DNA of 64,000 bases, from assembly GCA_903813345.2 (NCBI GenBank), contig CAIIXF020000012.1:18235520-18299519 (forward strand), written 5' to 3'. A model generated the notes under the pieces. The model was not told where the DNA came from. It made no database searches and saw only the letters and a list, made by a program, of their open reading frames with translations. Of this stretch, positions 1-11,431 are shown piece after piece; positions within the stretch are counted from its first letter, which is position 1; every line of letters starts with the position of its first letter. The translations under genes were made by a program, and so were the position numbers. This DNA comes from Owenia fusiformis. Lineage: Eukaryota; Annelida; Polychaeta; Sabellida; Oweniidae.

Positions 1-125
1 TATAAAATACTTGCATATATTATAGAACACCTACCCATATTATAGAACACTAATTGTAGAACACCTACTCATATTATAGAACACTAATTGTAGAACACCT
101 ACTCATATCATAGAACCCTAACTTA
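1..125. repeat. Degenerate AT-rich tandem repeat in DRG1 intron
   Basis: Short blocks of the form TAGAACACCTACTCATAT and TATAGAACACTAATTG alternate from the window edge to about 125, decaying into TATATAACACC. The unit is about 36 bp. It lies just upstream of the DRG1 exon at 210, so it is intronic. The left edge is cut by the window. Confidence 0.7.
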
Positions 126-209
126 TATTATATAACACCAACATATATCATATAAATGCACCACATTGTATTTTATACATGAGTTAATTGTGTTTATTTA
201 ATCCTGCAG

Positions 210-2245
210 ATACACCAAACCCAAAGGCCAGTTGCCAGATTATGAGTCACCTGTTGTCTTGAAAGCAAGTGCTGTGTCTGTAGAAGACTTCTGCAATAAG
301 CTCCATAGAAGCATCATGAAAGAATTTAAAGTGTAAGTAACAAGACACCTTGTGCCTATGGAACACATGTCTGATTAAAGTGTAAGTAACAAGACACCTT
401 GAGCCTATGGAACACATGTCTGATTAAATCCTTGTATCAACAGAAGGAAAATTGTATTTAAGTTCAGTTAAACATGTCAAGTGGAAAACCTATCTGAAGT
501 GGAGCATCTCTTTAAGTGGAACATCTCTTTACAAGTGGAACATCTCTTTAAGTGGAACATCTCTTTAAGTGGAACATCTCTTTAAGTAGAACATCTCTTT
601 AAGTGGAACACTTTCTAGAGTCCCAAGATCATTTGACTTTATGTTAAGTGAACCTGTATAAGCAAGGGCTTATTTAATACCCGGGGCTTAGTTATGTACC
701 AAACGAAACGAGAAACGGCGGTCTATAGGATTGAAATCTGTTCACATCATGAGCTAAAAAACCGAATGCCAATTTGCGAACGTTTCGGGTATTACGTTCG
801 CCCTTGGTATAAGTTGAATACCTCTCAAGTGTAGCACTTTTTAAGAGATACCAAAGGTGTTCCACAAAGACAGGCATTACTGTACTGTAATGGATGTAAT
901 GTATATTTTAACATGATATCTTTCTGATGTAGAAAATGATTCAAAAATCTTTGCCATAAGATTTCCTTGAAAATATTTAAAATCTTTTGATATTGAAACT
1001 TGAAACATATGTAAATAATTTTGAAGAAATAGTGAAATGTACATGTATTGGTTTAATGTGGGTTTATTTGAAGTTTAAATACAACAACCTATGGGGACAT
1101 GGAATGCATGGGTAGTACTATATCTAGTTCATGTACAGTAAAACCAATAAAACAGAACACTATTGGGACTGGCCAAAAATAGGTATTTACATTTCAACAG
1201 TGCTAATCACAAGCAGATTAAAAATGGGGCCAACAAATCGTTGTTCAGATTCGAGGTGTTTGGATTGACAAGTTTTGCTGTACATACACAAGATAGTGTA
1301 CAATTTGCTTTGGGCTTATTCATCACGAGGCTTGGATAAATGAAACTTGATCCTTTGGCTGGGTGCTCTATAATATGAGTTGTTATTTTTTATTGCAGGG
1401 CCATTGTATGGGGATCATCAGTGAAGCATCAGCCACAGAGAGTAGGCAAGGATCATCTATTACAAGATGAGGATGTCGTACAAATTGTCAAACGGTATGG
1501 ATCAAAGAGAATTGTTTTTATATTGTGCCAATTCTTAATAATTCAAGTAGATAGAAGATTCCTTCATAGATAGGGTGTTCAATTTATTATAATGTTTGTT
1601 TTTAATGGCCTAATATATCTATTTTTTTCAAAAAAATGACATGCCCAAACCGCACTCTGAAATCAAGGTACTGTACAGTACATTAAGAGTATGGTATTTT
1701 GAATATGGTGCTGTACCGGCGTACAGTGTTCACGTTACCATATATACCGCTATGGCTCAGTGGCAGAGAGAGTCAAGGTTACCAATATCGCTTGGCCCCG
1801 GGTTCGATTCCCGGTTCAGACAAGTTTGTTTGTGCGTTATGTAATTCTGGGTGTTTGACTGAGTGGTTCACGACTCGTATAAAAGGCTGTGGTGTGTGCC
1901 TGTATGTCTATGTACCTGTGCACATAAAAGAACACAGGGCTCCTCCAAGGAGGGGTTTCTGGCTCTATCTTCGAGTGTAAAATACGGAATATACCAATGA
2001 GGTATTGCTCGCCAAATATGGCGGTAACCAAGATATAATAATAATAATAATGGTACTGTTCGAGTCTAAGATACAGTACAATACGATATTTTATGGCACA
2101 GTACAGTACCATAGCCAGAACAATACCGTACGGTATTGTGGGAGATTGACTGTGTTACAAAATGAATATCTCACTAATCAACACCGAACATCCTCCTCTA
2201 TGATGATTTAATAATTAAGCATGTACTTTCTTTTCCAGGATATGA
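210..2245 (+). CDS. DRG1: DRG1, developmentally regulated GTP-binding protein 1 (last three exons)
   Basis: Three exons with GT-AG borders are visible: 210-332, 1399-1494 and 2239-2245 (TGA at 2243-2245). Phases join cleanly: GT|G across intron one and CG|G across intron two. The spliced peptide runs [17 protein letters not shown], then [17 protein letters not shown], then [20 protein letters not shown], ending in [12 protein letters not shown]. This matches the conserved C-terminus of DRG1, an OBG-family GTPase. DRG1 is known to bind DFRP1 (ZC3H15) and act at ribosomes during translation; the part seen is the TGS domain. The G-domain exons lie left of the window. The last coding exon contributes only the final residues. 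Introns hold a duplicated splice donor, an 18-bp minisatellite and a tRNA-derived SINE. The gene is tail-to-tail with the calmodulin-like gene. Confusion with DRG2 is unlikely given the near-identity to the DRG1 end. Confidence 0.95.
331..428 (+). repeat. 49-bp tandem duplication of the DRG1 splice donor
   Basis: Bases 331-379 and 380-428 are two copies of one 49-bp unit differing at a single base. Each begins GTGTAAGTAACAAG, so the donor site is present twice. If the second donor were used, the exon would read GTG then TAA, a stop within two codons. Confidence 0.9.
498..610 (+). repeat. 18-bp minisatellite (AAGTGGAACATCTCTTT unit)
   Basis: About six tandem copies of an AAGTGGAACATCTCTTT-like unit in the DRG1 intron. 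The consensus is clearly related to the AAGTGGAACGCCTTTGT array at 4304-4490. Confidence 0.85.
1747..2050 (+). mobile_element. tRNA-derived SINE in the last DRG1 intron
   Basis: A pol III A box (TGGCTCAGTGG, 1753-1763) and a B box (GGTTCGATTCC, 1801-1811) sit at tRNA-like spacing at the 5' end. An unrelated body of about 200 bp follows, ending in an ATA-repeat tail (about 2035-2050). That layout is a SINE. The tRNA-like head lacks a convincing acceptor stem, so it is not called a tRNA gene. The parent tRNA is not assigned. Confidence 0.75.
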
Positions 2246-2570
2246 GGATAGAATGCTTAAAAAATACACGCAAGATTAATGAACTGTGAAACTGAATCTT
2301 CCAATAAGAAACCTTCTGGTCTTAAAGACTCTGATGCATTGCAAGCAACTTATATCAAAGATCTAAGATAGTATTAACATGGAGACTTTAATAAACACTT
2401 CTAAGTTGTTCATATTGTAATCTACTTACGGGTTAAACTGGAAGTTCTCTTATGAAAGAAAGAGTGTTCAGTCAATGACTAAGAAGTGAAAGGACTTCTG
2501 AAAACCATCATGGAATTTTGAATGGATTATTTTAATATCATTGATCAATAATTATTTAAAGTAAATAAAG
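2246..2570 (+). other. DRG1 3' UTR with two candidate poly(A) signals
   Basis: The stretch after the DRG1 stop has no open frame of note. AATAAA occurs at 2390-2395 and again at 2564-2569. Either could end the transcript; the sequence alone does not decide. Confidence 0.6.
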
Positions 2571-2787
2571 AAGATCGCAACGGCCAAATGGGTATGTACT
2601 CTGTAGATGTTGTTGGTTGTGGCTTAGAATGATTACAATCTTTGATATGTTATCCTGATTGAGACGGATGTGTTTTAATATGTTTTTCTTGTTACTTGAT
2701 ATGAAAAGATATTCGTTTCATTCATAACATCCCAGGTCATCAATATTTGGTATCTAGTATTATGGGTAACTTATGGTTCTTTAAAAG

Positions 2788-2802
2788 GGGGGGGGGGGGG
2801 GG
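2788..2802 (+). repeat. Poly-G run
   Basis: An uninterrupted G tract follows AAAA. Similar G/C tracts occur at 4980-4994 (C), 12043-12057 (G) and 39640-39662 (C), most within or at the edge of mobile elements. Confidence 0.9.
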
Positions 2803-2831
2803 TGTTTATTTACAAGCATTTGATATATTGC

Positions 2832-3034
2832 AGTGATCTCCCCAGGAATTTTTCTCAGGTGGGTGCAAAATTTTATTTTCACAATTCAGACCAAAATTGG
2901 TCAAAATATGCCAATTTTTCATGATTTTTCTCACTTTCAAGTGGGTGCAAATGGATTTTCAGGTGGGTGCAAGCTTATTTTCAAAATCTCAGGTGGGTGC
3001 TGCGCTCAGTTGCTTTAATGCTGGGGAGATCACT
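2832..3034. mobile_element. Short TIR element (MITE-like), 203 bp
   Basis: Perfect 14-bp inverted termini AGTGATCTCCCCAG (2832-2845) and CTGGGGAGATCACT (3021-3034). The interior repeats the motif AGGTGGGTGC or AAGTGGGTGC four times. No clear target duplication was found. Confidence 0.65.
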
Positions 3035-3960
3035 GGTGTTCATTAGCAACCATTTGATATACTGGTCAGGAGAGCTATGAACTGGATCCATGTTTAGTTA
3101 TTACAGCCCAATGTAAAAGTTCACAAAACAATGTTTGCTATTCTAGTATACTTTATTAAAATCAGAATATTCTTAGTGCGCTATATAAATTACAAAGGCT
3201 TTTGGGTTTCGATACACCTGATATGTGGATTTGAATAAACCAAGTTTTGCATACATCCAGATTGTACATTCATGTAAATAAAAAGAATAAACCAATACAA
3301 CTTTGTTATGCAACATGACTTGTTAGTGTTGAATCTATCTGGATGGTGGAATCATTGATAAAGTGCCTGGGTCTCGAGCTACACGTGGATGTGGTTGCTA
3401 AAGAGATGCTTGCATGCATTCCTTAAAATGCGTCTTAGTACTATGAAACAATATAATTTTATTTGTTGTTTTATTTGTTTGCTCAACCGATACAGTATGC
3501 TTTGATTAATCTATATTAATCACCGAAGTCACTATTAAAATGTAACACATCAACACCAGGTGGCTTATATATGACAGTAATAATGATATTTTTTGAGTTT
3601 TGACTGATTAATTCAATATATATACATATACCCACTAGGGTGTCTAGCGGGTCCTTTTTATAGTGTATATTATATAAGAATTATGAAATAAATAAATTTA
3701 ATTGAATTGAAATTGAATATCCTAAACACTAGAACTGCACCAGAAATTAAATTTAAAATTAAATTAACAAATTGATATTTCAAATTCAAATGATTTAAAT
3801 TTTTGAATGGCTTTTAATATTCAAATAAACCTCCTACAAATTCATGTGCCAATCAAAAATTGGACAAACCCTGATTACGAGTACTTGTCATTTATTGATA
3901 TCATGAACACGGGTGTGTAATTAAGTGAACAAAATGCATGGCGGTTCTTATGCATGCTCT
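3035..3960. other. Intergenic stretch between convergent genes
   Basis: AT-rich sequence between the DRG1 and calmodulin-like 3' ends. No coding exon is recognised. TTTATT at 3891-3896 could be the minus-strand poly(A) signal AATAAA of the calmodulin-like gene. Confidence 0.5.
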
Positions 3961-3966
3961 TATAAA

Positions 3967-4030
3967 CATGCGCGCAGAGTCTATCTACTCTTTTAAGAAG
4001 CGAAGTCGAATGAATGCGAAGGGTATGTTG
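3967..4030 (-). mobile_element. Copy 1 of the TACCCT-ended MITE family
   Basis: Reverse-orientation copy of the family at 13395-13475 and 28554-30251. It shares TGCGCGCAGAGTCTA at one end and a GAAGCGAAGTCGAATG-like core with TGCGAAGGGTA at the other. It sits at the 3' end or in the 3' UTR of the calmodulin-like gene. Its ends are eroded. Confidence 0.6.
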
Positions 4031-4063
4031 TTATAATCCTGGATTCAAAGAAGAGTGTTCTCC

Positions 4064-7000
4064 CTATACTTCAATACTCCTATTAGTGGTCGGATTTCTA
4101 CTTTTGGATGTGTTTGAGTTGCCCCTTGCTGATTTTGTATTTTCCTGTACATCATCTTCATTGTATTCCTCCCTGTTGCTGCCATCCTCATCTTCGTCGT
4201 CAGACTCTTTCTCTTCACACATACACGCGATAAACTCTAAAATATTCAAATTTATTCGTTATTACTTCATATAAACATTGGACATATTTCGTGTAAAGTA
4301 AAACCTGTAAAGTGGAACGCCTTTGTAAGTGAAACGTCTTTTTAAGTGGAACGCTTTTGTAAGTGAAACGCCTTTCTTTGTAAGTTGAACGCCTTTGTAA
4401 GTGAAACGCCTTTGTAAGTGGAACGCCTTTGTAAGTGGAACGCCTTTGTAAGTGAAACGCCTTTGTAAGTGGAACGCCTTTGTAAGTGAAAGCCTAATAT
4501 TCTGAAGTTAAACGTACAATTGACTGGGTATCAACTATTATATTAAGTCATTAAAAAAATCATTGAAAACCGAATATCTTTATCATCGTTATGATTTTGT
4601 TCATATAATTTTAGTTATAAGCTATTTCGAAATCAATTCCATATTATAGCAAGACAACGCTGGGGTATCGCTGTTGTTATTACTACTACGTGAACAGGGG
4701 AAGTTTCCCCAGTATGCGATTCAGTTCTTTAAGACACAATTGTAATTAAAACCAGTTTAAAATTCTCATATTCTAAAATGTATAGGTAGTATATATATGC
4801 ACTCGATTTTCTTTTCATAAAAACAGAAGGACCACAAGTTGAATAAATGAAAGCATCGAATGGTTCATAATATGCCGGCCCCTGACCAGAAATTCTTATA
4901 AAATCATCCAGTTTTTCACCATTCTGAGCACTTTTCGCATGATTTTTTAGCCAAAACTTTCAAAAGCTCCCCCCTTGGCAACCCCCCCCCCCCCAACTTG
5001 GTAAAAGCTGGCTGCGGGCAAGATATGTATACCATAATGTAATGTATGACATGTAAGAAAAACAAGTGAAGCAATACTTGACGGCCACGGGAACGGCCAT
5101 CGTGAAATCTTCATTAGACGCCATTTTACTTTGCTCGAGCTCGAAGTGAATGAAATGCTCCATGGCGAACAAGGAGGATTGGAAGCCATAATTCAAACTT
5201 TTTGAACCCAAATTTGTATGGCCTCAAAACTAGGCCATTTTGGGCATAATTTGGCCTTATCCAACTTATCAAAATTTTGGGTCAAATGGGCCAACATTTT
5301 TTTAGCGCATCCGCATAATTTTTTTCCATACTCAAAATTTGCCCCCCCCCCTTGTTAGCTTCTGAATCTGAAAGTGACGTGTATTATATTTTAGACTGCT
5401 ACATCTTTCGATTTTGAAACTACGACCGCCGTACGGTTACTGTAGATCAAATGCTACTGAGGCACAAATGTTGATTCTCGAATATTCACAATTCAAGCAC
5501 AGATATCACATACTTCTGAATTTGAACATGTGCACATAGATTGACCTAATTCATATAAAAGGCCGTGACTCTTGGACTGAGTGTCTTAGCAGATCTTTAA
5601 AAACGAATAAAGACTGCGATGGCTTTGCTTGTAATAATAACTACGTGTACCCAGTTTTGATTAAATTATCAGTCGTGAAAATTGCTCAATATTTTTCATG
5701 GTAAAATTAACAAAGGCGAGAAAAGAATTTTTCAAAAACGGGCATGAAAATACTGAATCAGATTTGGCATAAAGCAAAACGAGTACTAGAGGTAGAAGTG
5801 TACCTTGCTGAAATCCTGACATAAATAGTTTTGTCCACAAGATCACATAGAGCTTCTGAAAATTGATATCTATTAGACTATTACCTTCAAAGTCAATTCG
5901 TCCGTCACCGTCAATGTCCACTTCAGCTATCATCTCATCAACTGCAACAATATAAACTGTGCGAATGACTAAATGTAGCACATTTTGAGTTTGAGATACC
6001 TACTCGGTATCAAGTTCTTTACGTGAAAGAATTGATGGTCCACCAGGGATTATTACCATAATTTGACAGGACCTCCTACACTTTTACACCGGTTGTGTAT
6101 CAGTCATATTATATGTTTGGTAATGGTGAATGTGATGACGATGCAAACGGACGGGTGATCTATGACGCATCCGTTTGCATCGTTGGTACATAGCACTGAT
6201 ACAACATTATAAGTTATAATCGGTGGTATACAATTTATTACACAAATCAGTCGTTTCATAACACAAATATCTTACTAATACACTTTCGTCAAATTAGAAT
6301 CAATTAATGGCATCCTGTGTCGAATAAATGCAATGGTAATATGAGGCATACAGTAGTAGGGGAGACCGGTGCACAACGGAACACTATTTTGCTCCATTTT
6401 CCCCTAACTTACTTTCTTCTTCTGTTAGATCCTCTCCAATGTTTTGCAAGACAGCTCGCAGATCAGAGGCTCCTATGTAACCACACCCCTGCCTGTCAAA
6501 CACCTAGAAACCAAGACGAAAATAAGATGTACATTTTTAAAGTTATTAGTTTTAAATTAAAAAAAATTAAATGTTACAATTTTATTGTATGAACTAAAGG
6601 AATATTACGAAAATATTAAATATAAATTATGCTTTTACTATAGGCCTATCTTGTTATTTGAAAAACTTGGAAAAGGTTATGTCTACCCCAAACCCACTCA
6701 AGTATGGGATACACCAGTTATGTACGGTCGGTTTTGGATATAGGGTATATCCATAACCTCTCAGTACATAACCCTTATATATGTGTTTTAGTCAGTTTAT
6801 TCCGATATTTATTTCTAAACTTAAGTTCATGATTAAATGTTCGGTCTGCGTGACAAATATATTTTTTTCAAAACAACTTTTTATGACATTTCTATTCAGA
6901 AATAATTTGAATTAATCAAAGAATTACAAATATTTATAAGAATAACATGAATTATTTGATTTAAATGTTTTCTTTGATAACTTTAATTCAACACACGTTT

Positions 7001-10000
7001 ACTCCCGATAACAGAGATATCTTTTTATGTTTCTGTGATAACTTAAGTTAAGAGAGTAGAATTGAGGTCGCCAACATAATATATTCACATTCTAGGTTAC
7101 AATTTGTGTCAGACATCATTTGTTGTTAGTTAAAGAATATTAAACAGTAGAACATGTAAACAACTCTCCCGATGCCAAGATCGTAATTTGAACGAATGTG
7201 ATTATTCTATAAAAGGCAGAAACATGCCCGACTGACCTACTACTACAGTGCGTATCAAAAACGTAACAGATTGTTACGATTCAATGCATCATAAAGCGAC
7301 GTGTCTCCTCTTTCCAATGATATATCATTCATTGATATTTGGTCATGGTTGGGCGAGTAATCATTCCATTTGCAAAGTGGGCCAAAATTAGCTTGGGACC
7401 AAGTTATAAACATCGCAAAAGTCAGTGTACGGAGCCCGTGGAATATTGGAAGAAAACATAAAACCAATGCTGACTGCATCCTTTTCATTCAATGTACCAA
7501 AAAGCCAAATTACTCCTCTTTGCAATGGAATATCATTCATTCACAGGGAGTCATGGCTGGCCGAATAATCATTAATTTTGCAAAGTGGGGCAAAATTCAG
7601 CTCGGACTCAGGTTTCAAACATTGCAAAAGTCAGTACAAGGGGCATAGGGTTAGAGTTAAACAATCATAGAAAACAAATACCACATCGTGCACCTATTCA
7701 TTTAGTGATTCATTCGTTAACTAAAAATAAAAATATAAATCTTGTAGATTTGTTGATTTTTTAACAGAAATCGTCATCTCTTATTTTGTCCAATTACCGG
7801 CCACGAGTATAATTCGTCAAAAGGACAAATGTCTTACAGATAGCATTCCTCACTCAGAGATTGTCGTTGTTGTTTCTTTTAGTTTCAAGTGAACACATTT
7901 TTGCAATATCATTAACACGTGTTTGAATTAGCTATATACACACTCACTAACTTTATTTTGTTTATTTTCATATTATCCAAGAGGAAATCATTATATCATG
8001 AGATTTTCATATTTCCATTTAAAAAGTAGATTACGATCCAAAATCATTTTTTGCTTCACACCCATATGTGCGATTTTTTACTAATGCCTCGTGCTTGGCT
8101 ACGGCCATGATATGGTGTATAGTGTTAGATAACCGAATAACCAACTCAGTAAGTAGTAGCCCTATACGATACCATGAACGCCTGTCGGAGTTCTTCCTCT
8201 TCGTCCTCCTCTGCGTCCTCGCTGATACTACCCATGTTGGCCATCAGTTGGACAAACTCCTCAAAGCTGAACTGACCGTCGCCTGTAAGTAAAAACTGCA
8301 AAGTTGAAATAGAGCAGACAAAATCTGAAGAAGAGCAGAACAACAGTCTCATTTAGTCTACGGCGGGCGTACGGCGGCCGTAGCTTCACAAAATCGTTAT
8401 AGAAAATCTTCATCGTACTGCTTATCCCTATGTTTTGTACTGCATATTTTTCTCGATCCGAGGCTACGACTGCTGCACGGTTGCCGTAGATCAAATGTGA
8501 CTGAGGTATACGGTAGTAGATCACTAAATTCCAGTAGATAACATTAAACATGCTATGACCTATGTTCACATTTAACAAACACGCACGAATATATATCGAC
8601 GAAACAAGGACGCCCAGATGTCGAGAAGTCTGTTACTACAATCCAAGCATTTGCATGCCCTATAAATAGCGGACTGAATTCCCCGCATGTAAAGAACATG
8701 CATAGATCTTTCACATACTAATGACAACGACCTTGGAAAATGACCTTGACCCACTGAAACTTGACCTTCAAATAGTGAATATAAAAATGTCTCCAAAAAT
8801 TGCTTCAACTGTTCTTTAAAAATCCCGAATCGCTCACAGACAAGCACACTGTACGTAAAATGTCGTCATCGAATATTCACCATTAAGATGAGCATAGCTG
8901 ATAATTAGAATTACCATCAATGTCGATTTCTTCCAACATCCGTGTCAGTTCATCTGAGGAAGGAAATTGTCCGAGGTTTCGCATCACGGTCCCTAGCTCC
9001 TCTGTGTCGATGCTGCCATCCCCGTCCTTATCAAACAAACGAAATGCTTCCTTCAATTCTGCAAACACAGTTTTGTTTACACTAGGAGACAGTAGTGTGC
9101 TACACTTTGAAGAACAGTAGCTGTGTGCTACACTTTGAAGAACAGTAGCTGTGTGTTACACTTTGATGAACAGTAGCTGTGTGTTACACTTTGAAGAACA
9201 GTAGCTGTGTGTTACAATTTGAAGAACAGTAATAGTGTGTTACACTTTGAAGAAAAGTAGCATGATATTACACTACATACAACATCCAGTCATTGAGTCT
9301 TGTTTTACATTCTAAACAATATTAAATATGTCTTGCCAATATGACAACTTTGAAGGGCTCAGATGCAAAGGCGAAACTTCTTTATATTCGTATTCCTCCC
9401 TTCTTTCATAATCCTCTTACAAGTTCAATGTTATTTTATTGATTTTGTTTGTCATATAGTTCCAAAAGTGTTGCAAAATGACGGAATTATATAGATGGAA
9501 TTGTAGCGAGTCTACAAATCAATGAATCAATAATAAATCTAAACCAACCAATCGATCAATCTATTGATCAAGACAATGTCTACTTACCTTTCACTTGGGA
9601 TTCTGGGTAACGCTGGAGGATAGTGGACTGAAAGTATACGAGTTTTGTATTATCAACAATTTAATTTCTTCAATTATTTCTTCAATTATCGATTGATCTC
9701 CAATTATTTCTTTACATGATTTGACCATGTGCGAGCAGTGCATCCGCATGGCAGGTAACGTTTGCATTGATCAGTGGTCGTGTTAACCAAAACAGGTAGG
9801 GATATATCACTAGAGGAAATGTGTACAATTATTAAATAACTGTTCATCCTAAGTGCATATTCAGTTCTAAACTAGAGAAGCTATCTTTTAAGAAGCAAAT
9901 TGCAAAGGATATGACCAGTGATTATCCACGATTCACTTATCTGAAAACTGACTAGTGAGGGAAACTGAAAATACATGTAAGTCGTTTAGTGATAATGTTT

Positions 10001-10951
10001 TGGTGATAATGATAACTGACCCATTTGGAATCGGCGATAGTGCATCACAGATCATACAGATAGATCATGGAGAAAATTCAAGAAAATGGTGAAATATCGA
10101 GAAAAAAGAAATGTTTATCCATAATCAAATGGTCTGACATCCCGGGGTCTAACATATTGTCACACAAGCAGAATGGCTTGCTAACGTTGATAGACACAAT
10201 GAATCTTAATATAAATGTTGAGTCGATTGCTTCAAATCAAACATTTACTAATTACATTCATCGGATCTCTTGGATAAGTCACTCCACTATTCCTATTGCT
10301 GTTCTTGAATTTCGTATTTTATAATTGTGTAATTGAACTCAACTGCACCAAACCAACGAGTATCAGATGTTTACAACGCAAAATGTGTCTCCCTATGTGT
10401 CATTCCATACCAAAAATTCCTTCAACTGTTCTTTAAAAATCCCGAATCGCTCGGATAAGGTTAAGGTCAGGGTGCATGATGAAAATTTTTCATGCATTCC
10501 TCAATTGAGTCACATGTTATTTTTCAAACAAGAATCACTCCTTCGCCCAAATTGTCTATATCTTCCAGTTTTGCACAAAGAGTGCACTTATGTGCCTAGA
10601 AAAGACTTGTGAGAAGAATGTTTTGATAAAGTGTATAAAAAACAAGAAAATTCAGTGAAAAAATTTAGAAAATTTTCAGATTTTTTTTCACTGAATTTTC
10701 TCGTTTTTTATATATTTTACAAAACAAATCTTCTCACAAGTCTTTTCTAGGCACATACGTCATCATGCACCCTGACCTTAACTAAATATGAAAAATGTTG
10801 TATTTCCTCGACATGTGTATGCTGTACTCACTTCTTTAACCATCCTTGCTGAATCAATGTTATCTTTAGTGGCCATATGATCACCAACATTCCCATTCCC
10901 GAGGACAGTAGCATCCTTACTTTCTGAACCCTTCATATCTTCATTTACTAT
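4064..10951 (-). CDS. Calmodulin-like four-EF-hand protein with N- and C-terminal extensions
   Basis: Minus-strand exons in transcription order: 10951-10832, 9627-9588, 9058-8915, 8282-8173, 6503-6413, 5941-5885, 4236-4064. All have GT-AG borders except that the first acceptor is weak, and all phases join without a stop. From the first in-exon ATG (10936-10934) the protein is 239 aa. EF1 is [12 protein letters not shown] and EF2 is [12 protein letters not shown] (split by an intron inside the loop). EF3 is degenerate, [12 protein letters not shown], lacking acidic ligands at loop positions 3 and 5. EF4 is [14 protein letters not shown]1, EF2 and EF4 should bind calcium; EF3 probably not. The 144-bp exon matches the size and position of the corresponding vertebrate calmodulin exon. 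After EF4 comes an acidic tail ([19 protein letters not shown]) and a polar end of about 45 residues that calmodulin lacks. The roughly 50-residue N-terminal lead is low-complexity and matches nothing I know. The family is a calcium sensor; partners are unknown. Confidence 0.88.
4304..4490 (+). repeat. 17-18-bp minisatellite (AAGTGGAACGCCTTTGT unit)
   Basis: About ten tandem copies alternating AAGTGGAACGCCTTTGT and AAGTGAAACGCCTTTGT. It lies in the last intron of the calmodulin-like gene, about 70 bp from the terminal exon's acceptor. Confidence 0.9.
4491..5394. other. Intronic DNA of the calmodulin-like gene
   Basis: AT-rich intron sequence with a C tract near 4980-4994 and another near 5341-5351. 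Open frames around 4947-5211 on - lack splice borders and are not called. Confidence 0.5.
5395..5475. repeat. Dispersed CTACGAC-CGGT repeat, copy 1
   Basis: CTACGACCGCCGTACGGTTA followed by CTGTAGATCAAATG and CTACTGAGG aligns with 8440-8515 (CTACGACTGCTGCACGGTTG, then CCGTAGATCAAATG and TGACTGAGG). Related GTACGGC-GCCGTAC cores occur at 8357-8385 and 17278-17318. Three of the four sites are in calmodulin-like introns. Confidence 0.6.
6090..6215. repeat. Hairpin with 13-bp perfect stem
   Basis: CGATGCAAACGGA (6139-6151) and TCCGTTTGCATCG (6170-6182) form a stem with an 18-base loop. Outer traces GTATCAGT and ACTGATAC extend the symmetry, so this looks like a small fold-back element in an intron. 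Confidence 0.65.
7304..7650 (+). repeat. Imperfect tandem duplication, period about 207 bp
   Basis: The block starting CTCCTCTTTCCAATGATATA (7304) recurs as CTCCTCTTTGCAATGGAATA (7511). The following stretch (TCATGG-TGG-CGA-TAATCATT, GCAAAGTGGG-CAAAATT, GCAAAAGTCAGT) also recurs. The two units are clearly diverged. The overlapping open frames are by-products. Confidence 0.7.
8440..8515. repeat. Dispersed CTACGAC-CGGT repeat, copy 2
   Basis: Second copy of the sequence at 5395-5475, same orientation, in another intron of the same gene. Confidence 0.6.
8799..8835. repeat. 37-bp repeat shared with 10417-10453
   Basis: CTTCAACTGTTCTTTAAAAA followed by TCCCGAATCGCTC is identical at both places. 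The second copy is adjacent to the fold-back element at 10455-10785, so this may be a relic of the same family. Confidence 0.7.
9096..9255 (+). repeat. 28-bp minisatellite next to an exon
   Basis: About six copies of a unit containing GAACAGTAGCTGTGTG and TTACACTTTGAA begin about 40 bp upstream (in transcription sense) of the EF1 exon acceptor at 9059-9060. They therefore occupy the branch-point region of that intron. Confidence 0.85.
10455..10785. mobile_element. Fold-back element, copy 1
   Basis: Outer arms TTAAGGTCAGGGTGCATGAT (about 10459-10480) and its complement (about 10761-10782). Inner arms carry GTGCCTAGAAAAGACTTGTG near 10591 and CACAAGTCTTTTCTAGGCAC near 10735. A diverged copy lies at 40610-40860. 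Confidence 0.75.
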
Positions 10952-11431
10952 CTTGAAAATCCTTTCACTTGGACCAATACCCGGAAATATTTGCAGTCGT
11001 AATAGCCTAATATACAGTGAATTGATTGGAGCTCTCTATTTAACATCCTCAGGCCTTTACCTCATTATTGATTGATTTGCTAAGAGGATATCTCAGTTTT
11101 CATCAGCCTTCGAGACTAGTTCTATGAGATTGATGCCCTGCAGTGAAATGCAGTGCACTCTAGCGTACTGATCGTGTAATTCAGTGTAGCCTATACTAGT
11201 GTACGAGTAGTATAGCCTCGCCTAGAGTATAGTGTAGCTTAGTGTAGATAGTGACGCCTAACATTCATGTAGTGTACTGTAGCCTAGCGATGGATAGCCT
11301 AGTGCTAGTGTGTAGGTGCAGTGTATTGTGCAGATTAGTGAAAGTTATTCCAAACAACTGAGTGCGTAGTGTATTGCCTAAAGTTAGGCCCAGTTGAGTG
11401 CAGTGCAATCGAGCATAGCGTATTCATGTCT
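10952..11431. other. Intron or upstream DNA with AGTGTAG-rich stretch
   Basis: Between about 11150 and 11420, words such as AGTGTA, GTGTAGC and AGTGCAGTG recur irregularly without a fixed period. No exon is recognised. Confidence 0.4.

Noticed and set aside
692-877. 61-codon minus-strand frame in the DRG1 intron
   Set aside because: No homology or gene context; length is within chance for the region.
1747-1830. tRNA gene
   Set aside because: A and B boxes are good but the acceptor stem does not pair and a long unrelated body with an ATA tail follows, so a SINE fits better.
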